From Gemmatimonadales bacterium (GTDB lineage Bacteria; Gemmatimonadota; Gemmatimonadetes; Longimicrobiales; Gaopeijiaceae): a stretch of 35,322 nt of DNA. Position numbers and translations under genes: made by a program. Location: the NCBI GenBank assembly GCA_007695195.1, contig REEG01000131.1, forward strand, positions 1 through 35,322, written 5' to 3'. The notes below the pieces were generated by a model that had not been told where the DNA came from, ran no database searches, and saw only the letters and a list, made by a program, of their open reading frames with translations. Shown piece by piece: positions 1 through 8,140 of the stretch (the first letter of the stretch is position 1; every line of letters starts with the position of its first letter).

Positions 1-34
1 GGCTTGACCACCCCCGGGCCACTGGGGATTCCCC

Positions 35-793
35 TCAAGGAATGGTTCCTGTCAGGTACCCGCCTGCCTCATCGCCCCACAGCTCTTGCAGTCGCTCATC
101 CCGTCGACATCCCCGGCGGTAGCGTTCATAGTGCTGGGGATTCTTGAGGTAGAAGCCCTGGTGGTACTCTTCCGCGGGCCAGAAGGCGCCGGCTTCCGTC
201 ACCTCGGCCACGATGGGCCGGGGGAAGCGCCCCGATTCGTCCAGCTCCCTCCGGGAGGCCAGTGCCAGCGCCTCCTGCTCGGCATGTCGGTAGAAGATCC
301 CGGGCCGATAGTAGGCACCTCGGTCGCAGAACTGTCCGGTGGCGTCCAGGGGGTCGATGTTTCTCCAGAACACCCAGAGGAGTTCGTCGTACCCGATTCG
401 CTCCGGGTCGAAGATCACCTTCACCGCTTCGGTGTGCCCGGTCCCCCCTCGGGTCACCTCATCGTAGGACGGGTCCTCCACATGCCCTCCGGTGAACCCG
501 GAGGTGGTGGAGAGGACGCCGTCGAGCCGGTCGAATGGAGGCTCCATGCACCAGAAGCACCCACCGGCGAAAAGCGCCGTATCGGCAACGGCTGCCCTGG
601 GTTCTTCCTGGGCACGCTCCAGCGCCTCCGCCTCCCGTTCCAGCGACTCGGCCGCCGAAAGCACGGGAACTTCCGGAACGCCCCGCGCCTCTCCGCATCC
701 CGCCGTCAGGAGCATCGGCACCAGAATCACCAGGCTGGCCATGAGAGCCCGGAGTCCGGCTTCGCCCCGCTCACCAGCTCGCCCGCCCGCCAT
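35..793 (-). CDS. msrA: Exported peptide-methionine (S)-S-oxide reductase MsrA
   Basis: Reduces methionine-S-sulfoxide in oxidised proteins. The 252-aa product has an N-terminal signal with a lipobox (LTAGC, Cys33), so it should be a periplasm-facing lipoprotein. The MsrA core starts near residue 72, and the catalytic motif GCFWC places the nucleophilic cysteine at position 79. A single cysteine near the C-terminus (RRGC) could act in resolving. The start ATG shares one base with the stop of the upstream msrB (TGATG), which supports this start and translational coupling. Family membership is clear from the motif; the export and lipidation are predictions from the N-terminus. Confidence 0.95.
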   Translation of the reverse strand: MAGGRAGERGEAGLRALMASLVILVPMLLTAGCGEARGVPEVPVLSAAESLEREAEALERAQEEPRAAVADTALFAGGCFWCMEPPFDRLDGVLSTTSGFTGGHVEDPSYDEVTRGGTGHTEAVKVIFDPERIGYDELLWVFWRNIDPLDATGQFCDRGAYYRPGIFYRHAEQEALALASRRELDESGRFPRPIVAEVTEAGAFWPAEEYHQGFYLKNPQHYERYRRGCRRDERLQELWGDEAGGYLTGTIP

Positions 794-1326
794 CAGCCCC
801 GAAGCTCCGGCAGGGGGAGGCCGGCGGGGATGAACTCCAGCGCCAGACCGTTGTTGCAGTAGCGCTTCCCCGTGGGAGGCGGGCCGTCATCGAAGACGTG
901 CCCCTGATGCCCCCCGCACCGGATGCAGTGGTATTCCGTGCGTGGGATGAAGAGCTTGGTGTCTCGTGAGGTCCCCAGGACCGATTCGTCCTTGGGCGCC
1001 CAGAAGCTGGGCCACCCCGTCCCCGAGTCGTACTTGGTCTCGGAGGTAAAGAGGGGGAGGAAGCAGGCGGCGCACACGTAGGTGCCTTCCCCGTACTCCT
1101 GGTCCAGGGGGCTCGAGAAGGCGCGCTCGGTGTCCTCTTCGAAGAGGACCCGGTATCGGTCGCGGGGGAGGATCTCGCGCCACTCGGCCAGGGGCTTCAA
1201 GCGCTCAAAGTTCCGCTCCTCCTGGCGAGCGGCCGACCCCGGTCCTCCACAGGCCGCCAGGGGCCCCAGCGCCGCAGAGCCGAGCCCGGCAGCTAGGAGA
1301 CTTCTCAGGAAACGCTTCCGGTCCAT
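793..1326 (-). CDS. msrB: Exported peptide-methionine (R)-S-oxide reductase MsrB
   Basis: Reduces the R epimer of methionine sulfoxide, complementing MsrA. The 177-aa product begins with a basic n-region (RKRF), a hydrophobic stretch and a lipobox (LAAC, Cys26), giving a possible Tat- or Sec-exported lipoprotein. Zinc-site CxxC pairs lie at Cys85/88 and Cys134/137. The SelR signature GTGWPSFW is around residue 103, and the catalytic cysteine is Cys157 in RYCNN. A GAGG element precedes the ATG. It is first in a two-gene operon, with its TGA overlapping the msrA ATG by one base. Confidence 0.95.
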   Translation of the reverse strand: MDRKRFLRSLLAAGLGSAALGPLAACGGPGSAARQEERNFERLKPLAEWREILPRDRYRVLFEEDTERAFSSPLDQEYGEGTYVCAACFLPLFTSETKYDSGTGWPSFWAPKDESVLGTSRDTKLFIPRTEYHCIRCGGHQGHVFDDGPPPTGKRYCNNGLALEFIPAGLPLPELRG

Positions 1327-1532
1327 CGCTGGATCCTCGTGACATTCAGGTCATTGATTGGGGCCGTGGGAGGTCTTCCAAGACCGTGGCGCCGACAAGT
1401 GCAGAACCCCAGGGGATGGCGTAGGGTTTCGCCCGCCTTCCCTCCCACCCCTTCCCCTCACCCCCCTGACTCCGCATCATTCAGCCCGCCCACTCGGAAG
1501 CGCATCTGGACTGGAGGACCTTCCGCTCCTTC

Positions 1533-1595
1533 ACCCGCGACCTGCGTCCGCGCACCCGCGACCTGTTTCCGCGTACCGGCGACCTGTTTCCGCGC
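1533..1595 (+). repeat. Three 21-bp tandem repeats upstream of the GNAT gene
   Basis: Three imperfect 21-bp units (1533-1553, 1554-1574, 1575-1595) share the core GCGACCTG followed by TCCGCG. Units 2 and 3 are closest to each other. The block ends 26 bp before the predicted ATG of the acetyltransferase gene, so it lies in its leader or promoter region. A 21-bp period is two helical turns, which would place bound proteins on one DNA face. An operator role is only inferred. Confidence 0.7.
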
Positions 1596-1621
1596 ACCCC
1601 CGCCACCTTCAGGACCTGCTT

Positions 1622-2155
1622 ATGACGCCCTCCCCCGCCTCGGATCCCGGCTCCCATTCCCAGGATGACTCCGCCCCTGTCCTGATCCGCCCCCTGGCGG
1701 CCGGGGACGAGGAGGTCTTCCTGTCGTTGGTGGACGCCCACGCCGACTTCGAGAAGATGGATCCGCCGGGGCCCGACGCCCGCCGGCGCCTGATCCAGGA
1801 CGCCCTGTCCGATCCGCCGCGCTATCGGGCCTATCTGGCCACCATCGAGGGGCGGGACGTGGGTTACTGCATCACCTACCTGGCCTACTCGTCCTTCCTG
1901 GCCCGCCCCACCTTCTTTCTGGAAGACATCTTCGTCTTCTCCGAATACCGGAGCCGGGGGTTTGGCGGCGCCATGTTCGCCTATCTGGTGAAGGAGGCGG
2001 TGCGGCTCGAGTGCGGCCGCATGGAGTGGATGGTCCAGGACTGGAATGTGGGAGCCATCCGCTTCTACGAGCGGCGAGGCGCGGTGGAGTTGGCCGAATG
2101 GCGGACCTACCGCATCGATCAGGAGCAACTGGAGCAGTTGGCGGAGGGCGGGTAG
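1622..2155 (+). CDS. GNAT family N-acetyltransferase (diamine/thialysine acetyltransferase-like)
   Basis: Predicted to transfer acetyl from acetyl-CoA to a small amine or amino acid. The 177-aa product starts at the ATG at 1622, preceded by AGGA. The frame stays open upstream, but that stretch is Pro/Arg/His-rich and built from the tandem repeats, so it is unlikely to be coding. The GNAT fold is seen from VLIRPL to the C-terminus. The acetyl-CoA loop is EYRSRGFGGAM (the usual RxxGxG region), preceded by FLEDIFVF. The late motif DWNVGAIRFYERRGA resembles spermidine/spermine and thialysine acetyltransferases. Substrate is not determined. The gene converges on the TonB receptor gene, with 17 bp between stops. 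Confidence 0.9.
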   Translation: MTPSPASDPGSHSQDDSAPVLIRPLAAGDEEVFLSLVDAHADFEKMDPPGPDARRRLIQDALSDPPRYRAYLATIEGRDVGYCITYLAYSSFLARPTFFLEDIFVFSEYRSRGFGGAMFAYLVKEAVRLECGRMEWMVQDWNVGAIRFYERRGAVELAEWRTYRIDQEQLEQLAEGG

Positions 2156-2172
2156 CGGGCCACCCAGGACAC

Positions 2173-5100
2173 TCAGAAGCGGATCCGGATCCCAAGTTGG
2201 GCCTGCCAGCGCGAGGCCACCGAGTCCAGGGTGTACGGCGAGAGGGGACGAACCTCCCCCTGGGCGTCCCGTTCCACCGGCCCCACGAAGGCCATCCCGT
2301 GACGGGGAGGGCCCCCCACCTGCTCCGGTGGGAACTCGATGAAGCCCAGGATGGGGAGTTGGGCCTCCACATCCTCGATCCGCCCCCAACTGTCCCGCAC
2401 CATGTTGAGGGCGTTCAGGAGATCGGCCGAGACCTCGACCCGCCCGATCCGGCTATCCCAACCCCGGACGGCCTTCAGGTCGAGCTGGTTGGTCCAGGGC
2501 CCGCGGCAGGCCCCCCGCTCGAGAATGGCTCCCCTGGACTCCTGCAGGCAGCCCTCGCCGGCGATGAAGCGAGAGAACACCGCCCGGGTGACCGGGGTGG
2601 TCCGGGGGGTTTCGGTGGCGGATGTCCCGGCCGGCACGTAGATCAGATCGTTGTAGCTCTCCCGCCCCAGCCCCGCCCCGGAGAACCCGTCTCCATTGGC
2701 GTCTCCTTCGTACACGAAGGAGAAGGGCCGTCCCGACAGACCCCGGTAGCGGACCCCCACCTCCGTCGCCCCCCACCGGTCGGCCACGGCGGCGGTGAGG
2801 TTTACCGTGAGCGTATGGGGCCGCACGAAGGGCGACGGTCGACGCTGCGGGTCATTGGGTTCCACCGCAATGGGGTTTCGGCCGAAGCTGGAAATGGCGT
2901 CGGCCGCCGTCAACGTCTGGAGCGCCAGCCCTTGAGCGTACCGGTAGCCCACCTCGAAGCGGGACGAAGCACCCATGGGCCCGCGCACCTCGGCCATGAG
3001 GGAGAGGGTGCGGTCCCGATCCTGGTTCGCCACCTCCACCACCGGCCCGAACTCGGACGCCCTCCGGTTCAAGCCCGTGAACACCTCGCCGTAGCGGACT
3101 CGGGATCCCAGCCCCTCCAGCGGCTGTCCGTCCCCCGGCTCGACCCACGGTTCCGGCAGGTTCAGGTCCCGCACGAAGAGCTGGTTCAGACTTCGGGAGA
3201 AGAGGCCTTCCAGCGTCACGGTCAGATCGCCGGGAAGCTCCCGGTCCAGCGACAGGACTCCCTTCACATCCCGCGGGGGGGAGAGATCCGGCGCCATGAC
3301 CTGGATGGAGGGCGGAAGGACCGTCCGACCGAACACCTCGCTCACACAGTCGCGGGGCGCCGGTTCATTGGGACGCAGGGGCGGCGCGACCCGGATGTTC
3401 ACCCGGGGATCCTGCTGACAGAGGAGGTGGTGCCGCCGTGTTCCTGTGTAGGCGTAGCTGCCGGCGATCCACTCGAAGGGGATGCGCCCCTGGAAGACCC
3501 CCACCCCGCCGGAGATCTGAGTGAGCCCTCCGGCCACGTCCCCCCGCCAGTTGACGCCGATGCGGGGGGACACAGTGAGGGACTCGGGAAGGCGGGTGTT
3601 GTCGACCCCCAGCGTCTCCACCAGGAGTGGGTTGGGGTCCACGGCGCGGGGGAAGGTGGTGCGGTCCAGCCGCACGCCAAACCGGACGGTGAGATCCGGT
3701 CTGGGGGTCCATTCGTTCTCTCCGTAGAGACTCCATTCCCGCACCGGGAATCGCTCCACCCCGTCGCCGAGACCCTCCGCCGAGGTCATGATCTCGTAGG
3801 TGAAGGGCGTGTTGCCGCGAAGGTCCCAGAGATTGTCGAAGTCATAGCGCCCCAGCGAACCCGGAAGGTTGAGGTGGCGCACCTCGAAGTGCCGGAAGGC
3901 GCCCCCGAACGCCAGATGATGGGCGCCCAGCGACCGGGACACCTCGTTCCGGACCTCCACCAGATCCTGGGCCAGTTCCAGAGCATGGGCCGAGGATTCA
4001 CCGCCCATCCGCACTGTCCGGTTCAGGAAGAGATCCCCTTCCGTCCCCCAGATGCGTACATCCACCTGGGGGAGGGGCGAGGCGGGGTGGGCCGACTCCC
4101 GATTCCCCTGGTGCTGCACACTGAACTGATTCCCCCACCCGCTCCGGCTCCTGAGGGAGAGTTCGGCTCCCGTGAGGAGGGAACTCCGACTCCACCGGGT
4201 CCCGGCCGACGAGAAGCCGTACGGACCCAGGGGCCCGCGATTGGGCGAGAGGTCCTCCTCGGACCAGGCGCCCATATGACGGATGGTGAGGGTGCGGTTC
4301 TCAGACCAGTGGTGATCGAGGCGGGCGAAGGTGTTCCCCATGCGGGTGGTGAGGGTGTGGCTCCGGGCGGTTCCGGGATCGGCACCGAACACCTCGCCCA
4401 GAAGACGCCCCGCTTCGGCCACCGAATCGGGGATCAGCCGCAGACGTCCCACCTCTCCCTCGCCCAGGTTCAGACCCAGGGGCGGGCGTCGCTCCTCTTC
4501 GAACTCGCCGGCCACGAAGAGGTGGGTCCGGTCCAGTCGAAGGGGCCCTCCCGCCGAGAATCCCGCCAGGGCCTTCCGGAAGTCCGGGGTGTTCACCGAG
4601 ATGCCGTCCACATCCAACGGACCCAGGAGCCACTCGTGGCGCCCCATGGCGAAGACGTTGGATTCCCACGTATTGGTGCCGGCCCGGGTCACAGCCTGGA
4701 GAAGCCCTCCCTGGAAGCCCGACTCCCGCACATCGAAGGGACTCGCCGCCACCCGGAACTGCGCCACCGCCTCCAGAGGGAGGAGCTTCCGCCGCGCTTC
4801 CGGAAGATCTCCCCGGGGAAAGCCCGAGTTGTCCTGCAGGAGAAGCCCGTCCAGTTGGAAGGCGTTCAGCCGGTCGTTCTGTCCGGCCACGGAAACACGA
4901 CCCCCCTCCCGGTGCACCAGGGGAGATCGTTCGGCCAACTCGAGGATATCCCGCCCCAGCGTCGGGTGAAGGGCGATGGCCTCCTCGTCGGAGATGTGGG
5001 CCACACCCATTCGACCCACGGAGATCCCCAGCCCGGGCCGGGCCTGAACCTCCACCCCCTCAACCTCCAACACCGCCGTCCGCATCTCCACGTCGACGCG

Positions 5101-5499
5101 CAGATGCTCACCCGACAACAGCCGGACCCCTTCCAACTCCTCGTCTTCCAGACCGAATCGGGATACAACGATCCGGTATGGTCCGCCGGGGCGGAGGTTG
5201 GGAAGTCGGTAGCGCCCCTCGGCATCGGTGAGTACCGACGCGGCGGCCCCTGTGAGTTCATGGAGCACGCGGACCTGGGCTCCGGCCACCGCTGCCCCGT
5301 CGGCCAGCACCACCCGGCCCCCCAGTGAGGAAGACGCTCCGGCCTGCCCGGACAACTCGGCCCCGGAGAGGGCCAGGATCAGCGCGGTCACCCATGCGTA
5401 CGTGAACGGAGCAAAGGTGAACGGGCCCGGGCGCCGTCGTCCAGGGCGGCACGGGCCAGGGCGGCGGCGTCCCGGCCATTGCACCTCCACTCTTCTCAT
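2173..5499 (-). CDS. TonB-dependent receptor with N-terminal carboxypeptidase-regulatory domain (Oar-like)
   Basis: Outer-membrane active transporter or Oar-like barrel, 1108 aa; substrate unknown. The start ATG at 5499 overlaps the TGA of the upstream plug gene as ATGA, which fixes the start better than the open frame further upstream. The n-region is unusually long and basic, with PGRRRPGP written twice before the hydrophobic signal (AWVTALILAL). A CarboxypepD_reg-like beta-sandwich follows (GGRVVLADGAAVAGAQVRV ... LTDAEGRYRLPNL). Next come a plug region (QLDGLLLQDNSGFPRG) and a long beta-barrel. The protein ends LGIRIRF, with the terminal aromatic typical of outer-membrane barrels. Confidence 0.85.
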   Translation of the reverse strand: MRRVEVQWPGRRRPGPCRPGRRRPGPFTFAPFTYAWVTALILALSGAELSGQAGASSSLGGRVVLADGAAVAGAQVRVLHELTGAAASVLTDAEGRYRLPNLRPGGPYRIVVSRFGLEDEELEGVRLLSGEHLRVDVEMRTAVLEVEGVEVQARPGLGISVGRMGVAHISDEEAIALHPTLGRDILELAERSPLVHREGGRVSVAGQNDRLNAFQLDGLLLQDNSGFPRGDLPEARRKLLPLEAVAQFRVAASPFDVRESGFQGGLLQAVTRAGTNTWESNVFAMGRHEWLLGPLDVDGISVNTPDFRKALAGFSAGGPLRLDRTHLFVAGEFEEERRPPLGLNLGEGEVGRLRLIPDSVAEAGRLLGEVFGADPGTARSHTLTTRMGNTFARLDHHWSENRTLTIRHMGAWSEEDLSPNRGPLGPYGFSSAGTRWSRSSLLTGAELSLRSRSGWGNQFSVQHQGNRESAHPASPLPQVDVRIWGTEGDLFLNRTVRMGGESSAHALELAQDLVEVRNEVSRSLGAHHLAFGGAFRHFEVRHLNLPGSLGRYDFDNLWDLRGNTPFTYEIMTSAEGLGDGVERFPVREWSLYGENEWTPRPDLTVRFGVRLDRTTFPRAVDPNPLLVETLGVDNTRLPESLTVSPRIGVNWRGDVAGGLTQISGGVGVFQGRIPFEWIAGSYAYTGTRRHHLLCQQDPRVNIRVAPPLRPNEPAPRDCVSEVFGRTVLPPSIQVMAPDLSPPRDVKGVLSLDRELPGDLTVTLEGLFSRSLNQLFVRDLNLPEPWVEPGDGQPLEGLGSRVRYGEVFTGLNRRASEFGPVVEVANQDRDRTLSLMAEVRGPMGASSRFEVGYRYAQGLALQTLTAADAISSFGRNPIAVEPNDPQRRPSPFVRPHTLTVNLTAAVADRWGATEVGVRYRGLSGRPFSFVYEGDANGDGFSGAGLGRESYNDLIYVPAGTSATETPRTTPVTRAVFSRFIAGEGCLQESRGAILERGACRGPWTNQLDLKAVRGWDSRIGRVEVSADLLNALNMVRDSWGRIEDVEAQLPILGFIEFPPEQVGGPPRHGMAFVGPVERDAQGEVRPLSPYTLDSVASRWQAQLGIRIRF

Positions 5500-6350
5500 C
5501 GGGCCGATCCCACAAAGAAGCTGAAGGTGAGGAAGCCCACCAGCGTCGCCATCCGGCGCCACCCGAAGGGCTCCCCATCCAACACATCCCGTCGGGTGGA
5601 GATGACCACGGCTCCACACTGCCGTGCCAGATCATCGGCGAACTCACCCGGGAGCTCGGACAGCCGCCGGTAGACCTCCACCGACTCCACCTCATTCAAC
5701 GACACCATGTCGTCCACGGACCCCCCGAAGAGGGGCGACCGGATCCCGTCCACATAGATGGACGGCTGACAATTGCGCTGGGGATTGAGAAACAATCCCG
5801 CCCCCCCGGCCCCCTGCCCCCCACCCCGGATCTGGACCCCGGGAACGCGGGCCAGGAGGTGCGTGATACGGCTGGCGCGGGATTCCTCGATGGCCTGGCG
5901 ATTGAAGTGGGTCCCGAGTCCGACCCGCTCCATCCACTCGATGCGGTCGCGACTCCCGGCCAGGGGTCCATCCCGCCGTCCGGACACCACGATGGGATCC
6001 AGGGGGATGGCGTCGACACTGAGTCGGACCACCAGCTCATAGAGCATCCCCTCGCCCACCACTTCCACCTCCACACCCCGCTCCTGGTAGGCGACGTGAC
6101 GGATGGAAAGCGCGTAGGTGCCCGGGGCGAGACCCTCGAAACGGAAGCGACCTTCGGCATCGGTGACCCGACTCACACCGGTGCCCGCCAGGAGTACCGT
6201 AGCCGAGGCGATGGGCTCCCCGGATCCGGCGTCCACCACTGTCCCCACGATGCGAGACCCATCCGGGCCGGCCTGCTGGGCCACAAGCGGCGGCGCGTGG
6301 AACACGAAAGCGGCCAGGAGACCGAGGATCGCTGCGCCGACGCGGGACAT
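5496..6350 (-). CDS. Carboxypeptidase-regulatory plus TonB-plug protein without a barrel
   Basis: A 284-aa exported protein with signal peptide to PLVAQQ. A CarboxypepD_reg-like domain covers about residues 35-110 (VGTVVDAGSGEPIASATVLL ... VTDAEGRFRFEGLAPGTY). A TonB receptor plug-like domain follows, with ARVPGVQIRGGG, IYVDGIR and NEVESVEVYRR. The reading frame then ends instead of continuing into a barrel. The last residues (TLVGFLTFSFFVG) are hydrophobic and could anchor it. A strong GGAGGAG element precedes the ATG. The stop overlaps the start of a complete TonB receptor by 4 bp (ATGA), so the two are probably made together. The function is not known; an accessory or signalling partner is inference. 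Confidence 0.8.
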   Translation of the reverse strand: MSRVGAAILGLLAAFVFHAPPLVAQQAGPDGSRIVGTVVDAGSGEPIASATVLLAGTGVSRVTDAEGRFRFEGLAPGTYALSIRHVAYQERGVEVEVVGEGMLYELVVRLSVDAIPLDPIVVSGRRDGPLAGSRDRIEWMERVGLGTHFNRQAIEESRASRITHLLARVPGVQIRGGGQGAGGAGLFLNPQRNCQPSIYVDGIRSPLFGGSVDDMVSLNEVESVEVYRRLSELPGEFADDLARQCGAVVISTRRDVLDGEPFGWRRMATLVGFLTFSFFVGSAR

Positions 6351-6437
6351 GGGGACTCTCCTCCGGAACGGTGTCAGGCTGGCCGGCCCGACGAGACTAG
6401 CCAGGGTGGTATGGGAGGGCGAGAAGGCATGGCAGAA

Positions 6438-7040
6438 TCAGGGAATGAGGAAGTAGCCGCCGAGCGAGACCATACGCGGGTCCGATTCCATCCCGAAGCG
6501 GAGCGCCACCTGGCTACCCACCCGCAGAACAAAGCCCACCACGCCATTGGGACGGTTTCCGCTCTTCTGTGGGTCCTCCACCAGGAAGCTGAATTCCTCC
6601 GCCACATCCACGAACTCCACGAAGCGGGTCCGTTGCGCGAGCCCCCCTCCGATGAGGACAGCGAAATCCGGATTCAGGGCCAGGACAACGCCGCCATTGA
6701 ACACGTTCCACTCGTCTTCCTTTCGCAACCGGGAAATCCCCGGTCCGAACGTCCCCGGGTCATCCAGGAAGGAGGGCTCATCCCGAAGCGTCCCCCAGGT
6801 GGTCTTGCCCTCAGCGAAGAAGCCCAGTCGGCTCTCTGATGGAAAGAAGAGCACGCCGGCCCCGGCGGCGGCGTCCGGAATCACCCCCGTGTACCCGACC
6901 CCCAGGAGCCGACCATCCCCGAAGCCGGTTCCGGGATTTCTCTGGACCTGGGCGTCCACCGGGATCGCTGGAATGAGAAACGCCAGCGCCACGAGGAACT
7001 GTACGGCCACCGATCGGTACCACGATCGGGTAGAATTCAT
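6438..7040 (-). CDS. Predicted exported beta-barrel-like protein, unknown function
   Basis: A 200-aa product with a clear signal peptide ending in VDAQ. The mature part consists of short alternating strands rich in Gly and aromatic residues (LGVGYTGV, GAGVLFF, GVVLALNPDFAVLIGGGLAQRT, NGVVGFVLRVGSQVALRFGM) and ends FLIP. This pattern fits a small outer-membrane barrel, but I do not recognise a family. It lies 87 bp upstream of the plug-only gene on the same strand and could share its transcript. Its start faces a small divergent lipoprotein gene across about 100 bp. Confidence 0.7.
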   Translation of the reverse strand: MNSTRSWYRSVAVQFLVALAFLIPAIPVDAQVQRNPGTGFGDGRLLGVGYTGVIPDAAAGAGVLFFPSESRLGFFAEGKTTWGTLRDEPSFLDDPGTFGPGISRLRKEDEWNVFNGGVVLALNPDFAVLIGGGLAQRTRFVEFVDVAEEFSFLVEDPQKSGNRPNGVVGFVLRVGSQVALRFGMESDPRMVSLGGYFLIP

Positions 7041-7139
7041 TCTGGTTTCCCGTAGAAAGTATTTGGTGCAGATTCGAATTGCCGGCGCACCTGCACACCC
7101 CCTCCTTATCCGAACCCCGTTTCAGGAAGCAGGTTTCCC

Positions 7140-7337
7140 ATGAACGTCTGGTTTCGTTGGACACTGACGGCACTGATCCTCCTCTTCGTGTCGGCCTGCA
7201 TCCAGAAGCCCACCGTCCCGGAGCCGGAGAGGGATGAGCCGGAGCCGCCCGACGACTCGGGGCCCACCGCCATTCACGGTGAGCCCCTGCCCGGTCTGAG
7301 TGGTCCAACGGGTCTGTCCCTGTCGTTCCTGATCTAA
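7140..7337 (+). CDS. Small predicted lipoprotein
   Basis: A 65-aa product with a textbook lipoprotein signal: basic Arg6, hydrophobic segment LTALILLFV and lipobox VSAC at about residue 20. The mature chain of about 45 residues is Pro/Glu/Asp-rich and apparently unstructured, ending SLSFLI. The ATG is preceded by AGGAAG at suitable spacing. It is the only plus-strand gene in this stretch and converges on the next lipoprotein gene with 25 bp between stops. No family is recognised. A chance frame is possible, but the signal peptide, lipobox and ribosome-binding site together make it credible. Confidence 0.55.
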   Translation: MNVWFRWTLTALILLFVSACIQKPTVPEPERDEPEPPDDSGPTAIHGEPLPGLSGPTGLSLSFLI

Positions 7338-7362
7338 CCTCTCCGCCGCCAGGACTCCATCC

Positions 7363-7890
7363 TCAGGGGCCTACCATCCGGATCCCCGTGGAGAGGGAGG
7401 ATCGGATGTCGTCGGCAATCCCCGACGCGTAGGCACGGAATTCCGTTGTCACCGGACCCTCCGTTTCCCAGTCCCCGCCGTCCCGGGTCATCTGAACCAT
7501 GTTCTCGGCTCGGATCCGGACGCTGTAGATGTCCTGTCCCTCAGGATTCCGGGTCCGGGGACGGGCTTCCACCACGAAGCGGGTCTGCGCCATCTCAATC
7601 CCCGCCTCTCGCTCATCGTCAAAGGGCCCCCGCTGCCGCCACCGGGTAGTGATGTAGATGTTGGGTGGCCCATCCTGCCGTTCGATGTCGTACTGGTGGG
7701 TCCTCAGAACCTGAACCGGCTTTTCCATGGCGTCCCTGGGGGTGGCCACCCCCAGATCCCAGGTCATTCCCCGGCTCCCTCCGGCTCCCGCCGAAGCGCA
7801 CCCTGCCACCAGGACGACGCAGGTCAGGACAAGCCCCACCAGAGGTCCGGTCCAGCATCGTCGCCCCGCTCCCACGTGCTTTCTCTTCAC
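7363..7890 (-). CDS. Predicted lipoprotein, unknown function
   Basis: A 175-aa product starting at GTG 7890, with GGGAG upstream. The N-terminus is basic (KRKH, GRR) and followed by a hydrophobic segment and lipobox VAGC near residue 30. The mature domain looks like a compact alpha/beta fold with regularly spaced strands (IYITTRWRQRG, TRFVVEARPR, IYSVRIRAENMVQM) and an Asp/Ser helix near the C-terminus. I do not recognise the family. It stands apart from the SusCD operon, with about 250 bp of non-coding DNA (7891-8140) between; I see no gene there. Confidence 0.75.
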   Translation of the reverse strand: MKRKHVGAGRRCWTGPLVGLVLTCVVLVAGCASAGAGGSRGMTWDLGVATPRDAMEKPVQVLRTHQYDIERQDGPPNIYITTRWRQRGPFDDEREAGIEMAQTRFVVEARPRTRNPEGQDIYSVRIRAENMVQMTRDGGDWETEGPVTTEFRAYASGIADDIRSSLSTGIRMVGP

Positions 7891-8140
7891 GATACCGCTC
7901 CCTGTTCTGATCCACTGACTGGTTCATCCCCTTGGGTAGTGATAACCACCTGAGAGGGAAGCGATCCCTGCTCCGGGAGACGGGAAGCCCGAACGGCCAC
8001 CCCCGGAAAACAGGAACGGTGGCCGGCCTCGCCTGAGACCGGGCCACCGCGGAGTACCCTGCTTCACCACCCACCGTCGACCGCCCGACCCCAAGGAACA
8101 GGATCGGACGGTCACGGCAGGCCTGGCTAAGGCGGAGACG

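Noticed and set aside
2011-5328. A 1105-codon open frame on the plus strand opposite the Oar-like receptor.
   Set aside because: It has no signal or domain pattern and is rich in Pro, His, Gly and Arg, as expected for the antisense of a GC-rich gene. The minus-strand receptor explains the region.
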